Assembly (NCBI GenBank): GCA_029624815.1
Contig: JARSSH010000044.1
Coordinates: 1 to 64,000, forward strand
Length of the DNA: 64,000 nucleotides
Direction: 5' to 3'
From: Candidatus Competibacter sp.
Lineage (GTDB): Bacteria > Pseudomonadota > Gammaproteobacteria > Competibacterales > Competibacteraceae
Shown: positions 31,972-38,026 of the stretch, in pieces
Layout of the letters: each line of letters begins with the position of its first letter
Numbering within the stretch: position 1 is the first letter of the stretch
Notes under the pieces: generated by a model
Databases searched by the model: none
Seen by the model: the letters and a program-made list of their open reading frames with translations, nothing else
Told to the model about the DNA's origin: nothing
Program-made: the position numbers and the translations under genes

Positions 31972-32040
31972 GCAGCGTCGCTGCGGCGCCACGGACGCAT
32001 AACGAGTTGATGCGTCAGTGGCGTCGGTCAACGACGCTGC
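31972..32040. repeat. large stem-loop at the edge of the cassette region
   Basis: GCAGCGTCG (31972-31980) pairs with CGACGCTGC (32032-32040). Inside, GGCGCCACGGACGCAT pairs with ATGCGTCAGTGGCGTC with two mismatches around an AACGAGTTG loop. The whole 69-base block folds on itself. It could be an attC-type site or a transcript-end structure for the exonuclease gene. Bases 31851-31971 hold nothing recognisable. Confidence 0.6.
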
Positions 32041-32103
32041 CCAAACGATGGTCAGGCATGGTCAGATTTTCATGAACAGTCAACTGGCTGTGGTGCATGG
32101 ACG

Positions 32104-32190
32104 AGCTAATAGGCGCTGGAGCGTACACCGCCACGCGGCGCTATGCGCCCCGCGCCAGCGCGGGGTGACGCTCAGCTTGATTCGTTAGAG
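32104..32190 (+). repeat. attC-like site 1
   Basis: An 87-base imperfect palindrome starting GAGCTAAT and ending TGATTCGTTAGAG, close to the GTTRRRY right end of integron attC sites. The inner part contains CGCGCCAGCGCGGGG hairpin sequence. Its right end, GGGTGACGCTCAGC...GTTAG, resembles the right end of the site before HicA (32570-32606). A small reading frame begins three bases later, as in gene cassettes. Confidence 0.6.
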
Positions 32191-32193
32191 CGC

Positions 32194-32325
32194 ATGGCCA
32201 CTCTTGTCCATCAACTTGAGAAAGCAGACAGGTTAGCCGCCGTTACTCAGAGCGTCGGCTTTGCCTTATGGCAACTGCAGGAGCTGGAGGGCGCTGCTGC
32301 TGAGTATTCGGTGGTGAAGACATAG
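32194..32325 (+). pseudogene. truncated cassette gene, unknown function
   Basis: A 43-residue frame starting ATG right after attC-like site 1: MATLVHQLEKADRLAAVTQS, then GFALWQLQELEG. It looks like the N terminus of a longer soluble helical protein. The last residues, YSVVKT, come from reading into an unrelated fragment in another frame, because HNH endonuclease sequence begins at about 32308. I do not recognise the family with certainty. Confidence 0.5.
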
Positions 32326-32381
32326 TGGCAAATGCTATTGCTCTGTGTCCAAACTGTCATCGGGAGGCCCACTATGGCTAA
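32304..32381 (+). pseudogene. 3' remnant of an HNH endonuclease gene
   Basis: In a second frame the bases encode GGEDIVANAIALCPNCHRE followed by AHYG and a stop. This is the C-terminal zinc-ribbon end of HNH endonucleases, with the CPNCH motif. The 5' part is missing and is replaced by the unrelated frame described for 32194-32325. The stop codon TAA lies in the left end of attC-like site 2, as expected for a cassette gene. Confidence 0.75.
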
Positions 32382-32471
32382 CCCTTCGGTCAACTGGACC
32401 GCCTGCAAGCTGCGCTTGCAGGTTCCCTCCGCCCTTCGGGCTCCGGCGGTCGGTTACCTCAAACGTTCATC
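32376..32471 (+). repeat. attC-like site 2
   Basis: Starts GGCTAACCCTTCGGTCAACT and ends GGTTACCTCAAACGTTCATC. AACTGGACCGCC on the left pairs with GGCGGTCGGTT on the right, with nested hairpins (CTGCAAG...CTTGCAG and GCCCTTCGGGC) between. The right end GTTCATC departs from GTTRRRY, so the site may be decayed. The next 90 bases hold no gene. Confidence 0.65.
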
Positions 32472-32539
32472 GGCGCTTCGCGGCGACTGCGTCGTCCTAT
32501 CTTCGCGGCCCCACCGCCCACCACGAGCCGAGAAACGCC

Positions 32540-32606
32540 CACCTTCCTCAGCCGGGCGCCGGCTCCGCTCCGGGCGGGATGACGCTCAACTCGCGCCCCG
32601 TTAGGC
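32540..32606 (+). repeat. attC-like site 3 (right end clear)
   Basis: Ends with a consensus right core GTTAGGC at 32600-32606, preceded by GGGATGACGCTCAACTCGCGCCCC, which parallels site 1. The left boundary is uncertain. The HicA toxin gene starts 22 bases later. Confidence 0.6.
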
Positions 32607-32627
32607 GTTTACCAGGAAGTAGCAGAC

Positions 32628-32825
32628 TTGCCTCCGAAAATCAGAGAACTCATACAAGAACTTGAAAACGCAGGCTTCAAGAATCGAGGAGGCAAAGGTA
32701 GTCATCGGAATTTTGTGCATCCAAATGTTGCCAAACCTGTCGTGATATCCGGCAAAACCGGCAATGATGCTCAACGCTACCAAATCAAAGCCGTAAAGAA
32801 GGCTATCGAGGAATCGAAGAAATGA
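32628..32825 (+). CDS. hicA: HicA-type mRNA interferase toxin
   Basis: A 65-residue double-stranded-RNA-binding-like HicA toxin: IRELIQELENAGF followed by GGKGSHRNFVHP, which carries the catalytic His, and an IKAVKKAIEE helix. The start is TTG with AGGAAG nine bases upstream. The stop overlaps the antitoxin start (ATGA), so the pair is coupled. Located as a cassette between attC-like sites. Confidence 0.88.
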   Translation: MPPKIRELIQELENAGFKNRGGKGSHRNFVHPNVAKPVVISGKTGNDAQRYQIKAVKKAIEESKK

Positions 32826-33061
32826 AAGAGAGCGCACGCTACGCGAAAATTGTTGAGTGGTCGGATGAAGATCAATGTTATATCGGTAGTTGCCCTGGAC
32901 TCATCTACGGTGGATGTCATGGTAATGATGAGCAACGGGTTTTTGCCGAATTGTGCGAGATCGTCGATGAAGCTATCGAACTGTATAAGCAGGATGGGAA
33001 ACTATTACCACCTTCCACATCCGGCAAGGACTACGCAAATAAAATGCTGGATATTGCCTAA
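32822..33061 (+). CDS. hicB: HicB-type antitoxin
   Basis: A 79-residue partner of HicA. ARYAKIVEWSDEDQCYIGSCPGL is the degenerate RNase-H-like fold of HicB antitoxins, and CEIVDEAIELYKQDGKLLPP is the following helix. A C-terminal DNA-binding domain is very short or missing. The TAA stop lies inside the left core of the next attC site, as in integron cassettes. Confidence 0.85.
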   Translation: MKESARYAKIVEWSDEDQCYIGSCPGLIYGGCHGNDEQRVFAELCEIVDEAIELYKQDGKLLPPSTSGKDYANKMLDIA

Positions 33062-33230
33062 CCGACGCTTGCACCGAAGGCCGCTAATACCAAATACTTC
33101 TTGAATTCTTCATTATGCGCAGGTCGATACAAAATAATATATAATAAAAACAATATGTTGTCATTAAAGTAACTGCTGGTTTTTAGAAGTGTTTGGTATA
33201 ACGCAGCCCCAGTGAAGCGAGGCGTTAGGC
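33056..33230 (+). repeat. attC site 4, split by an inserted element
   Basis: The left core GCCTAAC (33056-33062) and right core GTTAGGC (33224-33230) are exact complements. The arms CGACGCTTGCAC and GTGAAGCGAGGC pair with each other. Between the arms lies the 113-base element 33087-33199. Removing the element leaves a site of about 62 bases, a usual attC size. Confidence 0.8.
33087..33199. mobile_element. MITE-like inverted-repeat element 2
   Basis: A 113-base AT-rich element with inverted ends ATACCAAATACTTCT and AGAAGTGTTTGGTAT (14 of 15 match). No coding capacity. It is inserted in the loop of attC site 4 next to a TA. The ATACCAA ends resemble those of element 1 at 22037-22186, though the interiors differ. 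Confidence 0.75.
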
Positions 33231-33271
33231 AATAGAACATTTCTACAACTTCGTAATGCTGAGAAATAGTG

Positions 33272-33469
33272 ATGCGATACAAAGTGGTTTTGGAAGAATC
33301 TGACGAAGGGTTGGCTGTTTCAGTTCCAGGACTTCCAGGTTGCTATTCCCAGGGAGCTACCGAACAGGAGGCTTTGGAAAATATCGCCGTTGCCATCCAA
33401 GAATACCTTGAGGTCGTCGCAGAGCTAAATCGCGACAAAGTGGTACGCGAAGTCGAAGTTGAGGTTTAG
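33272..33469 (+). CDS. hicB: HicB-family antitoxin, second pair
   Basis: A 65-residue HicB-like protein: YKVVLEESDEGLAVSVPGLP and GCYSQGATEQEALENIAVAI are the family hallmarks. Starts at ATG 33272 (GTG 33269 is possible). It precedes its toxin, the reverse of the first pair. There is no DNA-binding extension. Confidence 0.85.
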   Translation: MRYKVVLEESDEGLAVSVPGLPGCYSQGATEQEALENIAVAIQEYLEVVAELNRDKVVREVEVEV

Positions 33470-33471
33470 TT

Positions 33472-33684
33472 GTGCCCAAGCTGGCCGGCATCAACCACCT
33501 TGATGCGGTGCGCGCATTGGAGAAAGTGGGTTTCCGAATTGCGCGCCAAGGCAAGCATATTGTCATGACGGATGGGAATCGAGTCATAACGATTCCGCGC
33601 CACAATCCAGTCAATGCAATTACAATGGGCAACATTGTACGGGATGTGGGATTGACCAATGAAGAGTTTCGTAACTTACTGTGA
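33472..33684 (+). CDS. hicA: HicA-family toxin, second pair
   Basis: A 70-residue HicA protein: DAVRALEKVGFRIARQGKHI with the catalytic His, then ITIPRHNPVNAITMGNIVRD. The start is GTG two bases after the antitoxin stop. It differs clearly in sequence from the first HicA, so the two pairs are separate acquisitions. The stop is six bases before attC site 5. Confidence 0.85.
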   Translation: MPKLAGINHLDAVRALEKVGFRIARQGKHIVMTDGNRVITIPRHNPVNAITMGNIVRDVGLTNEEFRNLL

Positions 33685-33690
33685 GGCTTA

Positions 33691-33748
33691 GCCTAACTGG
33701 GCATTGCGCCGGAGCGACTACGCCGCCCGGTGAATTGGATCGTTGGGC
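33691..33748 (+). repeat. attC site 5
   Basis: GCCTAAC at the left and GTTGGGC at the right fit RYYYAAC/GTTRRRY and are complementary except for one base. The 58-base interior has GCGCCGG and CCGCCCGG arms. This is the most compact attC candidate in the window. Confidence 0.75.
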
Positions 33749-33768
33749 ATGAACTTGGAAAGGCACAG

Positions 33769-34317
33769 ATGACCAAGAAACACCGCCATCTGAGTGCCGC
33801 GCTTGGAATAGGCGCAATAGCGGCATCGCTCTTCGTCTACGTCGCTTGGATACTGATTACAGGCGAGGCTAAAGAATCCCTCTCTGGAAGTGGAATCCAG
33901 AATAGATTTTCAACAACATACACTTACGGCCATACCATCCCTTACAAACTTTACACCCGTAAAGACGATCCCGGTGTTTATTGGATGGTTGTAGGGCTCT
34001 TTGGATTTTTCGGAGTGCTCACTGCCGTTGTGGCTGTCTTCGAGTACCGTTCATATCTGGTTCACAGGGATTATCGAAGAGGCGAGAACCCCAGCGCTGA
34101 CCTATTGGCGAGAATCGACCATGCGTGCAGGCTTCATCCGGAGGAGCGCGAGACGCTCCTGCGCGCAAGGGCGGCGGTGGTTGATCTGAAAGACGCTGAC
34201 GTTGAGATTGCCCTTGAGCACTTTCTTGACAAGGCTCTGGGGGCTCGCGACCGGGAAGCAGCCTTGAAGGATATCCGGAACTTGGCGAAGGCCCTGGATA
34301 GAATCGGTAAATATTGA
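33769..34317 (+). CDS. small membrane protein, unknown function (cassette gene)
   Basis: A 182-residue protein with a membrane helix at about 8-30 and another at about 72-95, separated by a short outside loop rich in Ser, Thr and Tyr. A charged, helical cytoplasmic C-terminal domain of about 80 residues follows. ATG 33769 has GGAAAGG upstream; an in-frame GTG at 33730 would place translation inside attC site 5. I do not recognise the family. Position between two attC-like sites marks it as a cassette gene. Confidence 0.65.
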   Translation: MTKKHRHLSAALGIGAIAASLFVYVAWILITGEAKESLSGSGIQNRFSTTYTYGHTIPYKLYTRKDDPGVYWMVVGLFGFFGVLTAVVAVFEYRSYLVHRDYRRGENPSADLLARIDHACRLHPEERETLLRARAAVVDLKDADVEIALEHFLDKALGARDREAALKDIRNLAKALDRIGKY

Positions 34318-34347
34318 CTTATACCGCGAACCTTGACGAGATCAAAT

Positions 34348-34410
34348 GCCCAACAAGGCGTTCCACGGACGGCTATTCCGCTACGCTTCTAGCCACCGGT
34401 GAACTTGGTC
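34348..34410 (+). repeat. attC-like site 6
   Basis: Starts GCCCAACAAGGCGTTCCACG, a very typical attC left end. ACAAG-TTC-AC-GGCTA on the left pairs with TAGCC-GTGAA-CTTG on the right. The right core is degenerate (CTTGGTC at 34404-34410, or CTTAGGG a little later), which may mark the worn end of the cassette array. Confidence 0.65.
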
Positions 34411-34422
34411 GCTGGCGCTTAG

Positions 34423-34809
34423 GGATCGAGACTCAGTAACGGTCAGACCACATCGCTCAAGCAAAAGCTTCGGAACGCGATCGATAGCGCGAGCCGGGGT
34501 AATGCCACTGCCGCCGCTGGCCAGATCACTGTTTTCATCGATGCGGTCGAGGCCCAGAGGGGGAAGAAAATCGATCTAGCCACAGCCGAGCAATTGATCG
34601 GCGAAGCGAACAAAGTCCTGGTGGCGTTGTCGCGCCTCCGATCTCCATGGCTTATTTCATCTCGAACCCTCTTCCATGGTTGGGAGAGGATTTTTTCATG
34701 GGTGAATGCCTTGGTTCGAACAGCGCGGCATCGGACGACTTTCCCGCCCGGTGATTTCCTGCCAACATTTCGGCTGATACCCTTCCATTCTCGTGGTTTG
34801 TCCCCATGA
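34423..34809 (+). pseudogene. FIMAH-domain C-terminal remnant
   Basis: Bases 34441-34640 encode SLKQKLRNAIDSASRGNATA, then QITVFIDAVEAQRGKKIDLA and EQLIGEANKVLVAL. This matches the pattern of the FIMAH domain found at the C terminus of secreted bacterial proteins. The frame is open from 34423 but has no start codon, and the body of the protein is missing. The frame runs on to 34809 in sequence without clear homology. It is probably an old gene cut off by the cassette region. Confidence 0.6.
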
Positions 34810-34863
34810 CTCGTTTCTGAACTCCTCTCAGGTTGCAGGGGAGGAGCGTTTGAAGGAGCCACC

Positions 34864-36111
34864 ATGAACGAATTGTCTTCCGTGCCGAATGTCGCCGTCG
34901 ACGAGCGTCGGGAAAGCATCCCCCCGCCCATCATCATCAATACCGCGCCACCGGCGCCACCGGCCTGGCGGCGTTCCCGCTTCTGGCTCGGCCTGCTGCT
35001 CGGTCTGATGCTGGCTTGGGGCGGTCCCTACCTGTGGCGCCCGGCGCCAATGCTCGATACGGCGCCGGTTCATCCCGATCGGACCGAGGTGGTTGCCCCG
35101 ATCAAGCGTCAGGTGCCGGCCAAGGTTGCCTTGGCCTACCAAAATCGGAACGGCGAACTGGTGCGCGTGCTGGCCGACGCCGGACAATATTCCGCGTTCG
35201 TGCGCGCCCACGCCGCGAGTTTGGAACAGAGCCGCCAGCAACTGCGCCAACAGGCGCAAGCGCGGTTCGAAGCCGGCATGGATGCGATTTTTCAGGATCC
35301 GCGCCAGCGTGTACCGGTGTTCGCCGACTGGTACTACGGCTACGGCACCAATTATCAACTGCTGTGGGAAGCACTGACTTCCGCCGTCCGCCACCTCGGC
35401 GATGGAGATGTAAAGGAACGGGTCGCCGCCGATCTGGAGCGGGTGCTGCAACAGCACTACGAGTTGCTGGTGCTCAAGCCGGAAATCACCGATCCTCGCC
35501 TGCAACAGCTTTATCGCGATACCCTGGAGCAGGCGCGGCAATCCTATCTGGAGGTGTTGGCCACCATGCAGGCGGAGTTTCAGGTCTTCGTCGCCCGCCA
35601 CACCACCCACCTCGATCCCGGTCAGCCGCCGGCGGCCGAACTGCGCCTGGACTGGCCGGCGCAGTTGCACAAGGTCCGCATCGCCTCGGATGCCAATTCC
35701 ACCTTGGGGGCGTTTCGGGGGATCACCTTGACCACGCTGGGCGCGGCGGCTGGCAAAGTGCTGGGCGGCCAGGTCGGCGCGGCCATCGCCGCCCGGCTCA
35801 GCCTGCCCTTCGTCGAACGAGCGCTGCTGCTGGTCACCGGCGGCGCGGCTGGCGGAACTGGCGGCAGTCTGGGCGGGCCGCTTGGGGCGGCGGCAGGGGT
35901 GGTGATCGGCGCGGGCGCCGGTTTGGCGGTGGACTGGTTGATTCAGGAAGGCATCGAACTGCTGGCGCGGGACAACTTCGAAGCCGAGATTCAAGCCGCG
36001 CTGGCCAGCACCCAGCGGGAGTGGCAAGGGAAACTGCTGCCGCCTCTGCTGGGCGCGGTGGATGCCTGGGTGGACGACACCATCCAGCTTCTGCCCCAGT
36101 TCAAGCCGTAA
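34864..36111 (+). CDS. membrane-anchored protein of unknown function
   Basis: A 415-residue protein. A Pro-rich start is followed by one membrane helix (about 38-58). Residues 85-260 are a long, charged, mostly helical region (QQLRQQAQARFEAG, LERVLQQHYELLVL). From about 275 to 365 there is a Gly/Ala-rich hydrophobic stretch with glycine-zipper spacing (GGAAGGTGGSLGGPLGAAAG), then a short amphipathic tail. GAAGGAG precedes the ATG. I do not recognise a family. The architecture suggests an envelope protein that inserts a Gly-rich segment into a membrane. The thermonuclease gene follows directly. Confidence 0.7.
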   Translation: MNELSSVPNVAVDERRESIPPPIIINTAPPAPPAWRRSRFWLGLLLGLMLAWGGPYLWRPAPMLDTAPVHPDRTEVVAPIKRQVPAKVALAYQNRNGELVRVLADAGQYSAFVRAHAASLEQSRQQLRQQAQARFEAGMDAIFQDPRQRVPVFADWYYGYGTNYQLLWEALTSAVRHLGDGDVKERVAADLERVLQQHYELLVLKPEITDPRLQQLYRDTLEQARQSYLEVLATMQAEFQVFVARHTTHLDPGQPPAAELRLDWPAQLHKVRIASDANSTLGAFRGITLTTLGAAAGKVLGGQVGAAIAARLSLPFVERALLLVTGGAAGGTGGSLGGPLGAAAGVVIGAGAGLAVDWLIQEGIELLARDNFEAEIQAALASTQREWQGKLLPPLLGAVDAWVDDTIQLLPQFKP

Positions 36112-36115
36112 GCGT

Positions 36116-36763
36116 TTGGCCGGGAACTGGCGAAAGAGCCTGCTTCTTGCGGGTCTACTGTGGCCGCTGGCGGTCCACGCCGCCGAGTTCGGCGGCCGGG
36201 TGGTGGCCATCGGCGACGGCGATACCCTGACCGTGCAAACCGGCGATAACCGGCGGGTCCGGGTGCGACTGGCGGGGATCGACGCGCCGGAGCACGATCA
36301 ACCCTACGGTGCGGCGGCCACCCGCTCGCTGACGGCGCTGGCGCTCAATCGGATCGTGCGGGTGCGGAGAGTGGCCGAGGACGACTACGGCCGCGTGGTC
36401 GGCGCGGTGGTCGCGGACGGCCGGGATCTCGACGCCGAACAGATCCGACGCGGGATGGCGTGGGTGTACCGTCGTTATGCCCGATCGCGGCGTCTGTACG
36501 CGCTGGAGGCGGAGGCGAAGCAGGCCCGGCGCGGTCTGTGGGCCGACCCGAATCCGATCCCGCCGTGGGACTGGCGGCATGGCGGGAAAAGCTCGACGCC
36601 GTCGCCGTCGCCGTCGCCGTCGGCCTCCTTCCAGTGCGGGGCGAAACGCACTTGCCGGGAAATGGTCTCCTGCGAGGAGGCGCGCTTCTATCTTGATCGC
36701 TGTGGCGTAAAGCGCCTGGATAGCGACAAGGATGGAACGCCATGCGAGGCGCTCTGCCGGTAA
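36116..36763 (+). CDS. secreted thermonuclease-like (SNase) protein with excalibur domain
   Basis: A signal peptide (MAGNWRKSLLLAGLLWPLAVHA) precedes a staphylococcal-nuclease fold: VVAIGDGDTLTV, RVRLAGIDAPEHDQPYG (Arg51, Asp56, Glu59) and DDYGRVVG with the second catalytic Arg. A short Ser-Pro repeat linker leads to a C-terminal excalibur Ca2+-binding motif, DSDKDGTPCE, with four other cysteines. A secreted Ca2+-dependent nuclease is the likely role. The start is uncertain: the in-frame ATG at 36062 overlaps the previous gene by 50 bases and gives a poor signal peptide, so TTG 36116 is preferred. Confidence 0.85.
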   Translation: MAGNWRKSLLLAGLLWPLAVHAAEFGGRVVAIGDGDTLTVQTGDNRRVRVRLAGIDAPEHDQPYGAAATRSLTALALNRIVRVRRVAEDDYGRVVGAVVADGRDLDAEQIRRGMAWVYRRYARSRRLYALEAEAKQARRGLWADPNPIPPWDWRHGGKSSTPSPSPSPSASFQCGAKRTCREMVSCEEARFYLDRCGVKRLDSDKDGTPCEALCR

Positions 36764-36865
36764 GGCACGTTATCCGCCATTCGATGGTCATAGTGCGGGA
36801 AGGTCCGCTGTGGCGATGAAGCGGCCCGATCGTTCCGCTACAACATTACCCGGTGAACCCGACCA

Positions 36866-37966
36866 ATGCGTCTGTTTCCTCAACTCGGTATCGTGGTTCT
36901 GCTGGCCGCGCTGATAGCCGGTGGCGGGTACTGGACCGTCAGAGGCGAGCGCGGTGGCGAGGCCCGAAGCGTGCGCCAGGGCGGACCGGCGGTGGTCGAA
37001 ACCGCCCCCGCGCGCCTCGGCGCGGTGACCGAAACCGTCGCGGCGGTCGGCACCGCCCGCGCCGTCGGTTCCGTCAAGATCGTGCCCAGCACGGCGGGTC
37101 GGATCACCCACATCGCTTTTCGGGCTGGGCAGCGGGTCCAGGCCGGCGCGACGCTGGTCGAATTGGACAGCGACAGCGAACGAGCGGCGGTGCGCGAAGC
37201 CGAAAGCGAGCTGGCGAACTTGCGCCTGCAAGTACGACGGGCCGATTCGCTGCGCGCCCAACGGCTGGTGTCGGCGGCCGATCTGGACGACCTGCGCGCC
37301 AAACTCGGCATGGCCGAGGCCCGTTTGGAAGCCGCGCGCAGCCGGTTGCAAAAACGGACGATCCGAGCCCCCTTCGCCGGCGTGGTGGGGCTGCGCAACG
37401 TCAATCTCGGCGCGTATGTCGATACCGATGCCACGCTGACCACGCTCGACGATCTGGACACCATCGAACTGGAATTCAAGGTGCCGGAGCGCTATTTCGC
37501 CACGGTCGAGCCCGGGCAAACGGTCAGCGCTTCCAGCACGGCCTTTCCGGGCCGAACCTTCGCCGGCGCGGTGCGCGAGGTGGATACCCGCATCGATCCG
37601 GTGAGCCGCGCCTTCCGAGTGCGGGCCGAATTACCCAACCCCGACGCCCTGTTGCCGGACGGTCTGTTCATGGCGGTCCGATTAACGGTCGCCGAGCGCG
37701 ACCGCGCGGTGCTGGTGCCCGAGGAAGCGGTGATCAGCGAGGGGGATCGCAGCTACGTCCATGTGGTGGCGAACGGTATCGCGACCCGAACCGCGATCGT
37801 TACCGGGCAACGGCACGATGCCGCGATCGAGGTGTTGGCCGGATTGATGCCGGGCGTCGAGGTGGTGACCAAGGGCCATCAGGCGCTGCGCGAACGCTCG
37901 CCGGTCCGGTCGGTGGACCAGGGCGCGAAGACCGCCGCCGCCATGGCTTCCGGCGGTAAAGACTGA
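36866..37966 (+). CDS. RND efflux periplasmic adaptor
   Basis: A 366-residue membrane-fusion protein. N-terminal anchor (about 5-25), lipoyl halves GRITHIAFRAGQRVQAG and LQKRTIRAPFAGVVGLRNV around a short helical hairpin, a beta-barrel domain (FKVPERYFATVEPGQTV), and a membrane-proximal domain (VLVPEEAVISEGD). It links the permease at 38027 to an outer-membrane channel, which is not encoded here. The substrate is not predictable. Confidence 0.92.
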   Translation: MRLFPQLGIVVLLAALIAGGGYWTVRGERGGEARSVRQGGPAVVETAPARLGAVTETVAAVGTARAVGSVKIVPSTAGRITHIAFRAGQRVQAGATLVELDSDSERAAVREAESELANLRLQVRRADSLRAQRLVSAADLDDLRAKLGMAEARLEAARSRLQKRTIRAPFAGVVGLRNVNLGAYVDTDATLTTLDDLDTIELEFKVPERYFATVEPGQTVSASSTAFPGRTFAGAVREVDTRIDPVSRAFRVRAELPNPDALLPDGLFMAVRLTVAERDRAVLVPEEAVISEGDRSYVHVVANGIATRTAIVTGQRHDAAIEVLAGLMPGVEVVTKGHQALRERSPVRSVDQGAKTAAAMASGGKD

Positions 37967-37981
37967 GAGACCGCGCGAGCC

Positions 37982-38017
37982 CCCCTCTCCTTGCGGGAGA
38001 GGGGTTGGGAGTGAGGA
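37982..38017 (+). repeat. hairpin repeat between the RND genes, copy 2 (short)
   Basis: CCCCTCTCC-TTGC-GGGAGAGGGG then TTGGGAGTGAGG. It matches the hairpin half of the repeats at 538-623 and 41225-41311. Being inside the operon, it may lower or process the downstream message. The GAGGAAG at its end serves as the ribosome binding site of the permease. Confidence 0.7.
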
Positions 38018-38026
38018 AGCGCCATC

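Noticed and set aside
31851-34860. Considered as a CRISPR array because of several repeated blocks
   Set aside because: The repeats are unequal, unevenly spaced and palindromic like attC sites, with genes between them; no regular repeat-spacer pattern.
34815-34860. CTCCTCT/GGGGAGGAG hairpin before the unknown membrane protein
   Set aside because: The stem is short with a long loop and is at least partly explained by the purine-rich ribosome binding site.
36598-36630. GTCGCC triplet repeat, considered as a microsatellite or phase-variation tract
   Set aside because: It is in frame, changes length by whole codons only and encodes the Ser-Pro linker of the nuclease, so it would not switch the gene off.
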